A stretch of 64,000 nt of DNA from Branchipolynoe longqiensis (GCA_030323885.1 CM059199.1:1422423-1486422), one strand, 5' to 3'. Shown: positions 10,898-22,960, counted from the first letter of the stretch. Program-made: numbers and translations. Notes: generated by a model from the letters alone, not told the origin.

Positions 10898-11085
10898 GAG
10901 TTCAGGCGCAAAACCACGTAAACGCCAATCCAAAAATGGAATCAAACCTTTCCAATAAGTTTATATTCCTACTGTTTTTGTTCATTTCTCCATAACCATC
11001 TGATCAAATGAAAGAGGAATTAGTGAGCTTTAAAATTATTTGCTGGTAAAAAGTAATTTATTTAAACTCAATTTTTGCGCCTGAA

Positions 11086-11088
<3 letters not shown>
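10898..11088. mobile_element. MITE with GAGTTCAGGCGCAAAA termini
   Basis: The left end GAGTTCAGGCGCAAAA and the right end TTTTTGCGCCTGAACTC are inverted repeats, 191 bases apart. Both flanks are AT microsatellite (TACTATATATA on the left; (AT)n from 11091). A related copy with the same GCGCCTGAA end lies at 50972-51240, also flanked by (TA)n. Confidence 0.75.
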
Positions 11089-11125
<37 letters not shown>

Positions 11126-11337
11126 AAGACTGACTGCCCGGGACGCGCACTGGCCGGAAACGCCCGGTGGAGGCGCTGGCGTAGGCAAGGACTGGGGCAA
11201 ATACAGGCAAGTCAGCGATTGGACAATAATCAGTAGAGAATAATCGTAATAATAATATCGATAATCATGACAAGAGCTCCACCCCTTTTATATACGCATA
11301 ATAGATTATACTCTCTATATACATATATATATATATA
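11089..11337. other. AT microsatellite and short GC-rich patch
   Basis: (AT)n at 11091-11120 is followed by a GC-rich patch (11138-11200) of unknown origin and further AT-rich DNA. No gene seen. Confidence 0.4.
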
Positions 11338-11542
11338 TGAAGTAATGCCTCGTTATTCATTACTCATTTATTTGCACCTCCATGCCGTGGTTCAAAAGGT
11401 ATATATACATATATATTATCCCTCTTAGCGACATTACTAATAGTGACAATATATCAAAATTGGTTCTATATCATTGTGGACTGAAAATCAATTTAACTCT
11501 CCACATCCGTTCAGCATCGACGGTACTTCATGTGAGTATATA

Positions 11543-11617
<75 letters not shown>

Positions 11618-11830
11618 AAGTAATGCCTCGTTATTACATTACTAATTTATTTTCACCTCCATGCCGTGGTTCAAAAGGTATATATACATATATATTATCC
11701 CTCTTAGCGACATTACTAATAGTGACAATATATCAAAATTGGTCCTATATGTCATTGTGGACTGAAAATCAATTTAACTGTCCCATCCGTTCATACTTCT
11801 CCAGCATCGACGGTACTTTATGTGAGTAGG
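11338..11830. repeat. Tandem duplication of a ~215-base segment separated by (TA)n
   Basis: The segment starting GAAGTAATGCCTCGTTATT and ending CATCGACGGTACTT at about 11530 recurs at 11617-11820 with few changes. Both contain CACCTCCATGCCGTGGTTCA and GATTGATTTTCAGTCC in complement. An expanded (TA)n of about 65 bases (11550-11614) lies between them. Confidence 0.85.
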
Positions 11831-12059
11831 ATTCGTCCAAAATAATCTTCTCGGTGAATCACTGATTGCCAAGCAGATTAAATACTTTTGCACATCCTTT
11901 GAACACTTGCAGTGAATGACAGGTATCAAGTCCGATGTGGCATCTGATCGTCACGTGATTAACCTAGAAACCGTTACTGTGAAAATCGTATAATAGTGTA
12001 AATAATGGAGCAGTTTTGGCTAAAATAACACAGGACCTCTCTAAAGAAATTATGTATAT

Positions 12060-12500
12060 TAAGTGTAAATAAATAAATAAGTAAATAAATAAGTAAATAA
12101 ATAAGTAAATAAATAAGTCAATAAATAAGTCAATAAATAAATAAGTCAATAAATAACTAAATAACAAAATAAATAAGTCAATAAATATATACATAAGTCA
12201 ATAAATAAGTAAATAAGTAAAGAAATAAGTAAAGAAATAAGTAAATAAATAACAAGTCAATAAATACCTAAATAAATAAATAAATAAGTCAATACATATA
12301 GACATAAGTAAATAAATAAGTCAAGAAATAAGTCAAGAAATAAATCAAGAAATAAGGTAAGAAATAAGTAAAGAAATAAGTAAAGAAATATATAAATAAG
12401 TAAATAACTATTATAAAGAAGTAAATAACTAAGTAAATAAATATATAAATAAATAACTAAACAAATAAGGAATTAAATAAGTAAATATATAGATAAGTAA
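12060..12500. repeat. AAATAAGTAAATAA low-complexity repeat
   Basis: About 440 bases composed of AAAT/AAGT/AGTC tetramers in a loose 12-16 base pattern. The predicted hydrophobic reading frame on the reverse strand is produced by the repeat. Confidence 0.95.
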
Positions 12501-12506
12501 AGCATT

Positions 12507-13490
12507 GTTGCAAGGAATTGCTGAACTACATAATATTTTCAACACATTTACCGTTTATTCACGAGGTTAGGTCAATTCCTATTAAACCATTTTCATAGTT
12601 CATGTATATTTATAGTGTGTATAATATATGTTTATATAATTTTATCTATTATTCTATATTATGTATATATCATGCTTATATATGAGTCATATCCCTGAAT
12701 ATGAAATTATAAAATTCGATATCGCTTTAAGTGTATTTCATTCCATAAATGGTAAATGTACTGCGATATAACATTAAAATATATGAACCATTCCTTTAAA
12801 ATGGCTAAACAATACTATTTGTGTATCCATTTTAAAGGCATGGTTCACATATTTTAATATTACATCGCAGTACATTTACCATTTACTCACGGATGGAGGT
12901 AACATTTTACTGAAGCATTTCGGGTATATTCGTAGTATATTGATATTTATAGTACATATATTTATAATACAGATAATATGTGTATAAATTATGTGTATAT
13001 TATGCTTAAATAAGCCTAATATAGTTCAATATAACTATACACTATAATCCGTTGAACTATATTTGCATAGCAATTTTATAGCTGTATTATGCTTAAATAA
13101 GCATAATATAGCTCAATATCAAATCAAACATATATATCCCTTTAACTATATTTGCATAGCCATTTTATAGCTATGATTCATAAATTGCCAAGATATATGG
13201 CAGCACATTTATTGTTTATTCAAGGAGTGATGGAAACTTCTATTGAACCATTTTCATGAATTTAATTTATATTTATAGTATATATATACATATTTATATA
13301 ATATATAGTTATACTATATATTTATTTATAATATATAATTATATATGGGCCTATATCAAATAGGTATCATATGTATATATGTACAATATGTCTAGATATG
13401 AAAATAAACCTTTCTAAAGTTTTAACTATATGTGTATAGCCAATTGCAAGCCATGGTTAATATATTTTCATGTTTCTATTTACTAGGGAA
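12507..13490. repeat. Three degenerate tandem units of ~320 bases
   Basis: A block reading CACATTTACC(A/G)TTTATTCACG, then ATTTTCATG, then TATATTTATAGTATATAT recurs from about 12540, 12865 and 13205. Each unit ends with a segment like ATAGCCATTTTATAGCTATG. The short palindrome TATTATGCTTAAATAAGCATAATA (11-base arms) lies at 13086-13109. Confidence 0.65.
12748..12884. repeat. Long imperfect hairpin (58-base arms, 22-base loop)
   Basis: The left arm (12748-12804) and right arm (12827-12884) are reverse complements over about 58 bases with four mismatches. The loop at 12805-12826 contains AATACTATTTGTGTAT. Such a hairpin may be a palindromic MITE or a source of small RNA. No transcription evidence is available. 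Confidence 0.85.
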
Positions 13491-13859
13491 ACATGTAATG
13501 GGTGAAGTATTCATTGATGGCAGAGTACAGAGATAGTGTGTGACCACATTAACCCATCACTATTAGTACTAGGCGGAAGCGACGTACGGAAACTGACGGG
13601 TATATGATCGAATAAAGCACAGTTTGCACAACCTATAACCCCTCCACGATGCACATTTAGTTACTGATGGTTCTCCGTACATAAAGTAGCGTTTTGTGGG
13701 AGTTCTCTTTTTTTTCCCCTAATTCTTTTTTGTTGTCTAACTTTTTTTCTCTCGCCAGGCATGACCTGGATGAGGGTGGGTAGAGAATGTAGGATTATCG
13801 GTCAGGTTACCCCCCATTGCCAACTGGGCTACTGGAGGAAGAGATTAAAAAAAGGTTTT
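13491..13859. other. Non-coding stretch
   Basis: No gene seen. A T-rich run lies at about 13706-13752. Confidence 0.4.
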
Positions 13860-14170
13860 ATCCTAGGAGGGAGTTGGCGGCGGGGGTGGGTGGGGGGTGG
13901 GGGAGTGGAGGCTGGTAGAAATTGCAATGGAACGATTTGGGATGCTGGCGTTGGAGGGGGCGGTGGGTGGGTTGGTGGGGGTGGGGTTGTGTAAGGGGTT
14001 TGGGATGTGGATGGAAAGTGGGTTGGTAGGTAGGTGGGTGGGTGGGTGGTTGGGTGGGAGGGAGGGAGGGAAGTGACCGCGAGGTGGGAGGTTGGGAGGT
14101 TGCGAGCTGCCGGTCGTACGGGGGTGGGGGTGGGGGAGGGGGTGGGTAATGGTGGTAAAAGTCGTTGGGT
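13860..14170. repeat. G/T-rich low-complexity DNA
   Basis: Strand-asymmetric GGT/GGGT-rich sequence with many runs of three or more G, for example GGGTGGGTGGGTGGTTGGG near 14034-14056. It could form G-quadruplexes. The proline-rich reverse-strand frame is a by-product. Confidence 0.85.
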
Positions 14171-14187
14171 CGGTACACCGAGGGTCA

Positions 14188-15412
14188 GGGCCTATATGCA
14201 GGAGTCGGCGGTATCCGGTGGTAGCGAGCCGAAACGGTGGTAGCCGGTAATTTCCAGGGTAGCGGCGAAAAGTTGGATGCGCGAGTCGGTGATAGGCCTA
14301 ACACCAAAGGCTTACCCAGTGGTACCTTACCTCTGATAGATAGGAGGTATAGCCAGTTTATTAGGGGGGTAAGGAGGGGGGGGGGGGGGCAGCTTGTAAG
14401 TGAGCGCCCCCCGCTGGGCGGGCGGCGTCCCGGTGATGGGTGACTCAGGGCGAGCCATGTGTGCATCTGTGTCTGTGTGTGTGTGTCTCTGTGTGTCTCT
14501 GTGTTTCTGTGTGTGTGTCTCTGTGTGTGTTTCTGTGTCTGTGTGTGTATGTCTGTGTCTGTGTGTCTGTGTGTCTGTGTGTGTGTCTCTGTGTTGTGTC
14601 TCTGTGTTGTGTCTCTGTGTTGTGTCTCTGTGTGTGTATCTGTGTCTCTGTGTGTGTGTCTGTGTGTTTGTCTCTGTGTGTGTGTCTCTGTGTTTCTGTG
14701 TGTGTGTCTCTGTGTTTCTGTGTGTGTGTCTGTGTGTGTGTCTCTGTGTGTGTTTCTGTGTCTGTGTGTGTGTGTCTCTGTGTCTGTGTGTATGTCTCTG
14801 TGTGTGTCTCTGTGTGTGTGTCTCTGTGGTGTGTCTCTGTGTGTGTCTCTGTGTGTATATGTGTCTCTGTGTGTGTCTCTGTGTGTGTGTCTCTGTGGTG
14901 TGTCTCTGTGTGTGTCTCTGTGTGTATATGTGTCTCTGTGTGTGTCTCTGTGTGTGTGTCTCTGTGTGTGTCTCTGTGGTGTGTCTCTGTGTGTGTCTGT
15001 GTGTGTGTCTCTGTGTCTATCTGTGTCTGTGTGTGTGTGTGTGTGTCTATGTGTGTCTCTGTGTTGTGTCTCTGTGTGTGTCTCTGTGTGTGTCTCTGTG
15101 AGTGTATATGTGTCTGTGTGTGTCTCTGTGTGTGTATATGTGTCTGTGTGTGTCTCTTTGTCAGAGACACAGACACACACATAGAGACACACACAGAGGC
15201 ACAGAGTCACACACACACAGACACAGACAGAGACTGGTTGAGATGCAGAGGGATTTCCCAAATCTATAAATAACTTCACGGGTAGCTATAATCAAAGTGG
15301 TACTCGCTCCCCCATAGCACTTGACACAGTTCCCGACGTCGGCGATAGCTACCCGGTAATAGGCTGTACCACCAAACGCCGCTACCACCGAGTCCTGCAT
15401 ATAGGCCCAGGA
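14188..15412. repeat. Short inverted repeat flanking the GT/CT array
   Basis: GGCCTATATGCAGGAGTCGG at about 14189-14208 reappears inverted near 15390-15412 (CGAGTCCTGCATATAGGCC, one difference). The two flank the minisatellite at about 250 and 170 bases. This may be the termini of an element that carried or captured the array. Confidence 0.5.
14460..15235. repeat. (TGTGTGTCTC)n minisatellite
   Basis: About 775 bases of interspersed GTGTGT and CTCTGT motifs in 8-18 base higher-order units. The motif flips strand near 15160 (CAGAGACACAGACACACACA). All six frames are largely open because the repeat lacks stop codons, giving false frames up to 364 aa. Confidence 0.97.
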
Positions 15413-15429
15413 GGCTAGGGACGGGTAAA

Positions 15430-15850
15430 GGTCGAGTCGGAGATTTATAAAGGACGGTGTGTAGGAGGAGGGTCGACTTATTGATGGAAGTAGGTCGGGT
15501 TCGTTGGAAAGGGTGCCCGCTGATAGGGTGGGACAAGTTGGACTGGGGGAGGGAGGGAGGGGGGAGGGAGGGGGAGGACTGGGGGAGGGAGGGAGGACAG
15601 GTGGGCGGGGGTAGGGAGAGGCGGAGGGGAGAGGGAGGGGGTACCAGTTGGCGATAGGGGTATGTATAGCCGGCTACTGCAACCCACCCTAGCCTGGGCA
15701 TGTGCTTTTTCTTTTTAAACTTTCACCCCCCCCCCCCTACCCGCCCACTAAAACCCTCACGTGATCTGAACCCGAGATTTGTGCTAAAAATAGCACATGC
15801 TTATCTGTCCCTTTGACCCCCCCCCCCCTCCCCCTCCCCTCCTCCTCACT
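15430..15850. other. G-rich then C-rich low-complexity DNA
   Basis: GGGAGGGAGG-type runs occur at 15540-15650 and poly-C runs at 15725-15740 and 15819-15832. No gene seen. Confidence 0.6.
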
Positions 15851-17298
15851 AGGTGACACCATACCCGTTCCTTGCACCCCAACCCTCCAAGCACACACCC
15901 AAATCGGTCACTTTTTGCCCGACTGCACTCCAGGGTACATCAGATCGCAGGTTAGTCATATTGCAGCCAGGTAAGTTTGTTGGTATTACTAACTTTTGTG
16001 TTCTTGTCTTGCAACTTCTATTTATTTTCAGTTCATTTCTTACAATTCCAGGCTCGTACCTTCTTTCCTTGCAGTTCATTTCGATAATACCTTGATTAGT
16101 TCCAGTGAACAATACCATTTGCCGCGTGTCTTGCTTCATTGAGGATGACACTTGCCAAAATGAATGCCATTTCGTTTTGAAATACTCTTATTATCAAGGC
16201 CCACGGCTTGTTGACAGATCTATGCACAGCTGCTTACGATTTGAAGCACTACAACATTATATTGCCACACTAAAAGACACAAGAAAATACCTGCATGAAT
16301 TAGCATTATATGACTATTCTTTAGGAAGATACTAGGAAGTACCTCACTACTACCTGTATGGACTATCATGTAGTGACTGACTATATATGTCTTCCTTATC
16401 CACACTTTCTCCTCCCTTCGTTTGTTCTCAATTATTCTGAATGAAACGTTCCTTTCTTGAGAATGAAATATAATTTTTTAAGAAATCATATTTCCAAGTG
16501 AAGGTCCAAAAATGTTTTGAGAACTGAGTACTGACATATTTATCTATCTATATCAACTTGCAATCAGTATCGCTATTACAGTATCAGTGTATTTAATATT
16601 TCTGACAGATATTCATGATAGTCACAATAATTAGATAACAACTTTGCTTTAGCTTTTATTTTACTAACCAATTGATGCACTAGAATTATATGGACTTCTA
16701 AATGGTCACAACTACGATATTTTCGAGGGTGTGCTTGTTTGGGGGGGGGGGGGTGAATCCATTCTGAAATAAAACAAATATATAATAATGACCTCGGATC
16801 GAATTCAGTGGTATCATATTAAAATACGCAGATACCATGAACTTTTGCTTTACAGGACAAGATGTGGACCGAGAATCCGGGTACACTTGTATTGGGTTCA
16901 AGACTGTTTATAAACAGTTGAGTCACTTTTCGAAGAAGAGTGTGAATCAGAATTTAATCCACTCTGGATACACAGTCATAGGTGCACACACTGCAACAAT
17001 GCAGCAGATTGAAATAGGCACACGCCAACAAACGAGGATGTCGGTGAGTGACTTCTTTCTCACTGTGGTTCTGATTTGTACAATTAATATATATATCATA
17101 TATGTGTGTATAGTGGCTTAACGAGTAGGCCTAAGTCGCATATTGGCTTATTTTCATCGCTGAAAGGCAATACTTCATCTGATTTAAACTGATATGGTGT
17201 TGTCTAATAGTAATCTCATTGAGGTCCTCCTCACTCACACCAGAGATATAACGGTGCTTTGCTGGTTAGTTTCAATAGGGATATGTTTATACGTGTTG
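15851..17298. other. Mostly featureless non-coding DNA
   Basis: No recognised gene. A G run lies at 16741-16753. The one exon-like block (16856-17043) has plausible splice signals and is discussed under findings; the translation matches no family I recognise. Confidence 0.4.
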
Positions 17299-17313
17299 CC
17301 AATAGGTGGCGCC
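17299..17313 (+). promoter_or_regulatory. CTCF-like motif
   Basis: CCAATAGGTGGCGCC matches 14 of 15 positions of the CTCF core consensus CCASYAGRKGGCRSY. CTCF is conserved in bilaterians. A single motif match is weak evidence of binding. Confidence 0.25.
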
Positions 17314-17559
17314 CCGGGTCATGCCTGCTTACGGCTACCGACTGAGCGCGCATTGTTACAGACAAGTGTGTACGTACACTCAGGTTGCGACGGATTGATT
17401 GCAACTACAGGGTATCAACCGAACTCATGTGTCATACGCATTCTTACTAATTCTAACAGGTGTTCTAAGCCAAACGATGCGTAATCGTTAAGTGTTTAAG
17501 ACAATAGCGGTTAACACACGAAGGTAAGGTTGTGTGTATAGCGGAGTGACCGCCCTAGA

Positions 17560-18260
17560 TCCAACCATGCCGCTATTAGCCAATCAGCGTCCGTCTTACG
17601 CCCAGCCCATGGCCGACCGAATCACGCAGCGGCCATCTTGGAAGGTTAGGTATCCAACACCGCCTGGTTCAAAGGGTGTGGTGGAATGTGGTTGCCGCGA
17701 TTGTAGCCTAACAACCCGAATTTAACCAATCAACGATGGCCCTGACAGAAAATCTTCCCGAGTATTTGAAGCGGGTATGATTAATTCTTTTGGCGGACGT
17801 GAACAAAATAGAATAACCACAGTCATACATTGTTTTAATATAATGTTTCACAATTGTTAATAGAATGCTATTCACTGTCGATGTTCAATCAATGTTCTTT
17901 GGTATGTGGGTGTAGGACTGAAAATACTAAAATGTTGGCGCGTTGAAATCAGGCCCAGCGGTTGTGGTGTGGACCACGTGGCGCCCAGACCCGCAGCTGA
18001 GAGTGGGTCGGGGCAGGGGGCGGTGCAAAAGACTGCCACTCGCTCCGCCCACCTCCAGCGTTCAAGCCGTCAGGGTATTTCGGAGGTCAGTGAGCGGTCA
18101 GCCATCACCAGTCACCCATAATGAGTGATGCGAATACTATTTAAACTGATCACCAAACCGTAGCACCCCTCCCATGGCCTGTACCCACCCTTCTTAACCC
18201 CATCAAGGGCCCCACCTCCCCGGGACTGGCCGCGCCCCCTAGGGGCGGTACGTGGTATGT
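17560..18260. promoter_or_regulatory. CpG-rich, promoter-like patch
   Basis: The patch contains a CCAAT box (AGCCAATCAG, 17578-17587) and a YY1-like GCGGCCATCTTG at 17629-17640 (11 of 12 to GCCGCCATCTTG). It also has an E-box in ACCACGTGG (about 17976-17984), GC boxes (GGGGGCGG near 18015, CTCCGCCC near 18043), and raised CpG compared with its AT-rich surroundings. YY1 and CCAAT sites are common in TATA-less animal promoters. No coding exon could be tied to it. Confidence 0.3.
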
Positions 18261-18661
18261 AGATCTAGAGGCGGGAACCGCTAGCTCTGAGCGTATATGA
18301 CGCTCATATGTCAAGGGGTCATTGTCACCCGGTTGGGCCGTAATATTTGCATAATGTACGGCAATGTGGACGTGTATGAATACACGGCTCAAGCTCCATC
18401 TGCATAATTTACACGACCCTGACTTGTAGCGTGCACAGCGTGGGAAAGGTGTAAACCGAGCGTACGTACTACTTTACTATGGCGTATCGTTTAAAAAAAC
18501 AACTGACTTCTCTTGTTTGAATCGAGGTCATTGTCCCCCGGTTTAAACGGATAACCCACGATTGAATGAGACATTTCCAATCCAGTAATCCTATCTCTAT
18601 ACACACGTGGAATATGAAGGACCGTTTTGAGGTAGTATATTTTGATGAAGCGTTGAGGTTC

Positions 18662-19078
18662 ATGAGTGTGTGGGTTTAAAAAGAATTATATTTGTTTGCG
18701 TTGTGTGGTTCCTGATTTATGATATGGCGGTCAGAATTCTCGCCTCTAGTGCTACCCAACTAATGAACCGGAATGTGTGGGTTTATAAATATTTCTTTTT
18801 GCGTTGTGTGGTTGCTGATTTATGATGTGGGTATCAGAATTCTCACCTAGTGCTACCCAACTCACAAACCGGAATGTGTGGGTTTATAAATATTTCTTTT
18901 TTGCGTTGTGTGGTTGCTGATTTATGATGCGGGTATCAGAATTCTCGCCTCTAGTGCTACCCAACTCATGAACCGGAAAGTGTGGGTTTATAAATATATC
19001 TTTTTGCGTTGTGTGGTTGCTGATTTATGACGTGGCTGTCAGAATTCTCGCCTTTAGTGCTACCTAACTCATGAACCG
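18662..19078. repeat. Four tandem units of ~104 bases
   Basis: Each unit carries GTGTGGGTTTATAAATAT, TTGCGTTGTGTGGTTGCTGA, TATCAGAATTCTC and GTGCTACCCAACTCATGAAC. Units start near 18666, 18772, 18876 and 18978. Confidence 0.9.
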
Positions 19079-19154
19079 TGTTACAACTGCCATTATTACC
19101 TGGGGCTACGCCTGGAAATCATTCTCCACGTGGGTGATGTTGATGATTTATTAT

Positions 19155-19500
19155 GACACGTTTCGGAAAGAAACCTCATTTCTAATGTCTATTTATTCAA
19201 TAGCTTTAAAATTGCAAAGTTTCCAAGGCCTGCCCATACATTGTCATGACTTAATTGAATAATGTTCCCAATTGTAACCCGGGTGTCTATGAGTCGACTT
19301 TATGGCGAACTCTTTGCTAACCTACTACAAAGAACCTAATTTCTAATTTTATTCATGTAATGAGTTAGAAATTGCCATGTTCTCAGCGGGGCATAGGTTC
19401 CAGAGATACACTGTCATGGCTTAATTGCTAAAGCTCACAATTGTAATCCGCGAGTTTATGAGCCACCTTTGTGGTGAAGTCTACACTAACCAACTACAAA
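19155..19500. repeat. Degenerate tandem duplication of ~175 bases
   Basis: CTCATTTCTAATGTCTATTT...TGTCATGACTTAATTGAATAA at 19170-19265 resembles CCTAATTTCTAATTTTATTC...TGTCATGGCTTAATTGCTAA at 19334-19430. Each is followed by similar AATTGTAA and TATGAG(T/C)C blocks and by ACTACAAAG. Confidence 0.6.
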
Positions 19501-20844
19501 GGTGCATTCTTATTCCCATTTTCAAATACCATTGCACCATTCTACACCCCCTCCCCCCACACCTACACATCCCACTGGACCCCCGCCAACAGAACCCTGC
19601 TGTGTAAAATATCCCTCCAAACAACCCTGAACTATGGGTTGTCAACCCCTGGCGCTCAACCCTTGAATTCCTCCCCCACTTACTCATCCTTCCTCCCAAA
19701 CCACTCACTCTCCTTAGTGTACCACCCACGCACCGTCACCCAAGTCGTCGCCATTTTTCATCGTTTTGAATTTTCGCGCCAACCCCCCAACCCCCCCACT
19801 CCGGACCACCCAAACTCGATCATCCTTACCACCACAACAGCAAGAAATCGTTTAAGAAAATATATCCCAAACTAAATAACGCGACAAAGCCAGTTTGCGC
19901 TTTAAAATTAAATTATAATCCTACTTGTGTAATTAATCAGCGAACTTTGCGCGTTCGCGTTGAAAACAGCGCGTCCTCAATCTGCGACGTTGGACCCAGT
20001 GGTCGCGTGTTGACGTTGTGCATTCACTGCGGGACTGACATGTGCCTGTAACAGCACTCGCAGCTCATGCGAATAAGGTAGGTTTCCTCTTTTTATTCGT
20101 CTCCGCTTTCTTCTTTTTCCATCCTACTCTTTCTCGTTGTTTTTTCCCGATGGACCGTTCAGTAGGTCAGCCAGCGTGATGCTTGTTCCCCCCTCCCCCT
20201 CCCCCAAGCCCGTACATGTATATATACAAAACGTGAGGCTTCATTTCATGCCTACGTCCACTTTCCCTGACTGGTCCCATGTTCTGCATCGTAACAAGGA
20301 AAGGGAGGAAGCGGCGATCAGTGTCAATACTCTTTACATCAATGATGCATCGAGCAACAGGGGCTTGATCCGCTAATTCAGCGCAGTTTTCTCTTTGCCT
20401 GAACGAATGTTAACCCTATAACCACGTGGAAGCCATTTTCGCGACAGACTTGGTGCGTTGACGGCTAGTTTGATACAAAAGTGTAGACTCCATGTGGTTT
20501 TGATCGCAGAGTAGAAAAGCAGGCCCCGCCCCTCACACTGTCACTACTCTATGCGCTAAACAGGGCAAGAGAAACTCCATCGTGGGCGGCCCTTTGTGTT
20601 CTAATTATCAAAAAAAACTCATGCGCTTTTAATAACAGTGATTCGCTTGGTACACACACACATATATACACCATGTAGAATCAATCAAAGTAGATCTACA
20701 CCACATACCCTAACCTCTTTGGTGTATTCATATTCGTCACGATCTGCGTTGATAGTGATCCTTGGTTTTAAAAATGCAAACAGATCTTTCTTATTGCCAT
20801 TGCCTTTAATGTAAAACCCCCCCAAATCAGTTAAATTAAATTTT
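19501..20844. other. Non-coding; C-rich then CpG-enriched patch
   Basis: C-rich sequence spans 19545-19810. A CpG-enriched patch at about 19940-20080 ends in AATAAGGTAGGT, which resembles a 5' splice site, followed by pyrimidine-rich DNA (20090-20150). It may mark an untranslated first exon, but nothing confirms this. The C-rich frame at 19471-19875 shows no domain. Confidence 0.35.
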
Positions 20845-20950
20845 AAAGCGGATTTCGATCATTTCTTTCGGAATATATATACCGCTTCCTCTACGATTAT
20901 TGACGAAGCTGTGCAACTGCATTCCGAAAGAAATTATCCAAATCCGCTTT
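20845..20950. repeat. Hairpin with 30-base arms
   Basis: The left arm (20845-20874; AAAGCGGATTTCGATCATTT) and right arm (20921-20950; ATTATCCAAATCCGCTTT) are reverse complements with about three mismatches, separated by 46 bases. The size fits a miRNA-precursor-like hairpin or a very short MITE. Confidence 0.7.
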
Positions 20951-22134
20951 TCAATTTATCCAAATATACATTTCCTACGTTTTAGTTCAAACAGTCAATC
21001 GATTAGACATGACTCAATAGCATTAGCTAACCCTTTTGCCTAGGATCACCAGTTGTATTGTTGGCGCATACCCATGAACATGCCCATACTCATATTTATA
21101 CTCATATTTGTTAATGGGCTTTTGGCGATAAACGAATTTTATTCATAAATATCTTTTGTCGGTGCCTTACGTAGCCTTGGTCTTCCGACCCCTAAGTGTT
21201 ACAAATATATAAGGTATTTACACACACTTACACTCACTTGATTCTGATTTGTTTCGACTACAGAGTCGGTATCAGGGCAGGATCGCTCTTGTCTAGATTT
21301 GACTTAGAACATGTCCACATTTTAATTGTGTGTTTATTAATCGTATTTACCATCGCTATCGGAATAGAAGTTCAATCTTTGTCAGAAGGGGACGTCGTTT
21401 CTGAGTCTACGTAACACAACAATACTAGTCGCAATGTTGATCAAACAACAACTTTTGTTCTTAATAGAATTCTTTTTAGAAAAGCCCGCCTAATCTGACC
21501 TGACCTGGATAACGTCACCCCTAATGCTCGATGACCTCAGGGTAAGAAAGGGCTTATCAGATAAGCCTAGTAAATTAACAGTATGTCATAGCTGTGACCT
21601 TTGTTTTGATTCAAAACAGGAATGATGGATCGTAGTATGTACTCTGTGAAATTGGAATCTTGTTTAGCGACAGATTCATTTTCTGTTCTGGTATGCAACC
21701 CAAGCAGCAACGTAGCGTAGATAAAGTTTAATTGGATAGTTACAGTTATGTGTTAGGCTTCCAATTAATCACATGTGCGTGATAGTGTGTTTCTAGTTCA
21801 CAGTTCATGATTTGGGTTTCAGTGCAGCTATTAATTTTTGTATCCGCCCCTCTTCCACACTCTGACCTGTTGGATGGTGAATTGTAATTAATTTGTGCTC
21901 AACTATAACTGCTTTCCTGGTGTGGATTATTGTGGTGTTTGTTGTGTGTGTAAGATGTGCCTAGTGTTTAGGAAATGTCTTGCAACAATTTTTGGGTTTT
22001 CCCCGGTTGTATATTGAAGGTGAGGGTTTATGATACCCCATACAAAAAGATTTAAACTTGTCATATCATTGGTATACATTTTAAGCAAGGTGGTAGTATA
22101 TCTATGCTTAGACTACCGTCATTGTCCTTCAGAT
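20951..22134. other. Non-coding stretch
   Basis: Nothing recognised. No tandem repeat, SINE or MITE copy stands out. Confidence 0.45.
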
Positions 22135-22191
22135 TGTTTGTTGTTGTTTTACGTCCTAGCAACATCTAAGGTCATATCAGGACGGGTGCTT
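22135..22191 (-). repeat. SINE-B 3' fragment
   Basis: GTTGTTGTTTTACGTCCTAG and ATCTAAGGTCATATCAGGAC are the reverse complement of the SINE-B 3' end. The remainder is absent, as expected for a 5'-truncated copy. Confidence 0.8.
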
Positions 22192-22269
22192 AATGTTCCC
22201 ATTGGCCAGCGATTATCCTCACGAGTGTATGGGTTTAAACATGTTTATGTTTAACAAATCCACACAACA

Positions 22270-22960
22270 CCATGCTAACCATATTGGGGTGTTCTATGTT
22301 GATGTATTCAAATAAAACCCACACCCAGATTTTCTGTTCACTGGTAGAAGTTGTTGCAATCTATATATCCATATAGCTTTGTCTATATTGGTCTGATACA
22401 ATAAATTCCATGACGATATTTTCTCTTTACTTGTAAACCTTGTTGTAATCTATATCCATATTTCAGTTTTTTATGTTGGTGTTTTAAAATATAACTCAAG
22501 TCGATGTTTTCTGTCTACAAATAGAAATTGTTGTAATCTATATCCTTATTGAGGTTACACAAGCCAATATTTTCTCTTCGCTGCTAAATTGTAATCTATG
22601 CCAAGAGAGTGTTTTCTATGTAGGTGCATTAAAATAAAACCCAAGTTGATATGTTCTGTTAACTCGTAGAAGTTGTTATAGTCTATATCAATATTGGGGT
22701 TTCTATGTTGGTGTATTCAAATTAAACGCACATTGATATTTTCTGTGTATTCAAATAAAACACGTCGCTATTTTCGGCTCACTGGTATAAGTTGTTGTAA
22801 TCGACGTTGTTGTGATCTATATCCAAATAGGATTTTTATGTAATAAAACCCAATTCGATATTATCTAGTCATTGGTAGAAGTTGTTGTAATCAATATCAA
22901 TATTGGTCTTTCTATGTTGTTGTATTAAAATAAATCCAAATTCGATGTTCTGTGTTTAGA
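22270..22960. repeat. Degenerate ~95-base tandem repeat, about seven units
   Basis: Units share GTTGTAATCTATATCCATAT, TTCTATGTTGGTGTATT, AAATAAAACCCA, and GATATTTTCTGTTCACTGGT. Spacing varies from about 70 to 110 bases. Confidence 0.75.

Noticed and set aside
11964..12194. Hydrophobic 76-aa frame resembling a membrane protein
   Set aside because: Translation of the AAATAAGT repeat; Leu/Ile/Phe/Tyr periodicity follows the DNA.
14185..15279. Long open frames (up to 364 aa) on both strands, rich in T/H/R/D or C/V/S/L
   Set aside because: They are produced by the stop-free GT/CT minisatellite; all frames are open there and the residues are strictly periodic.
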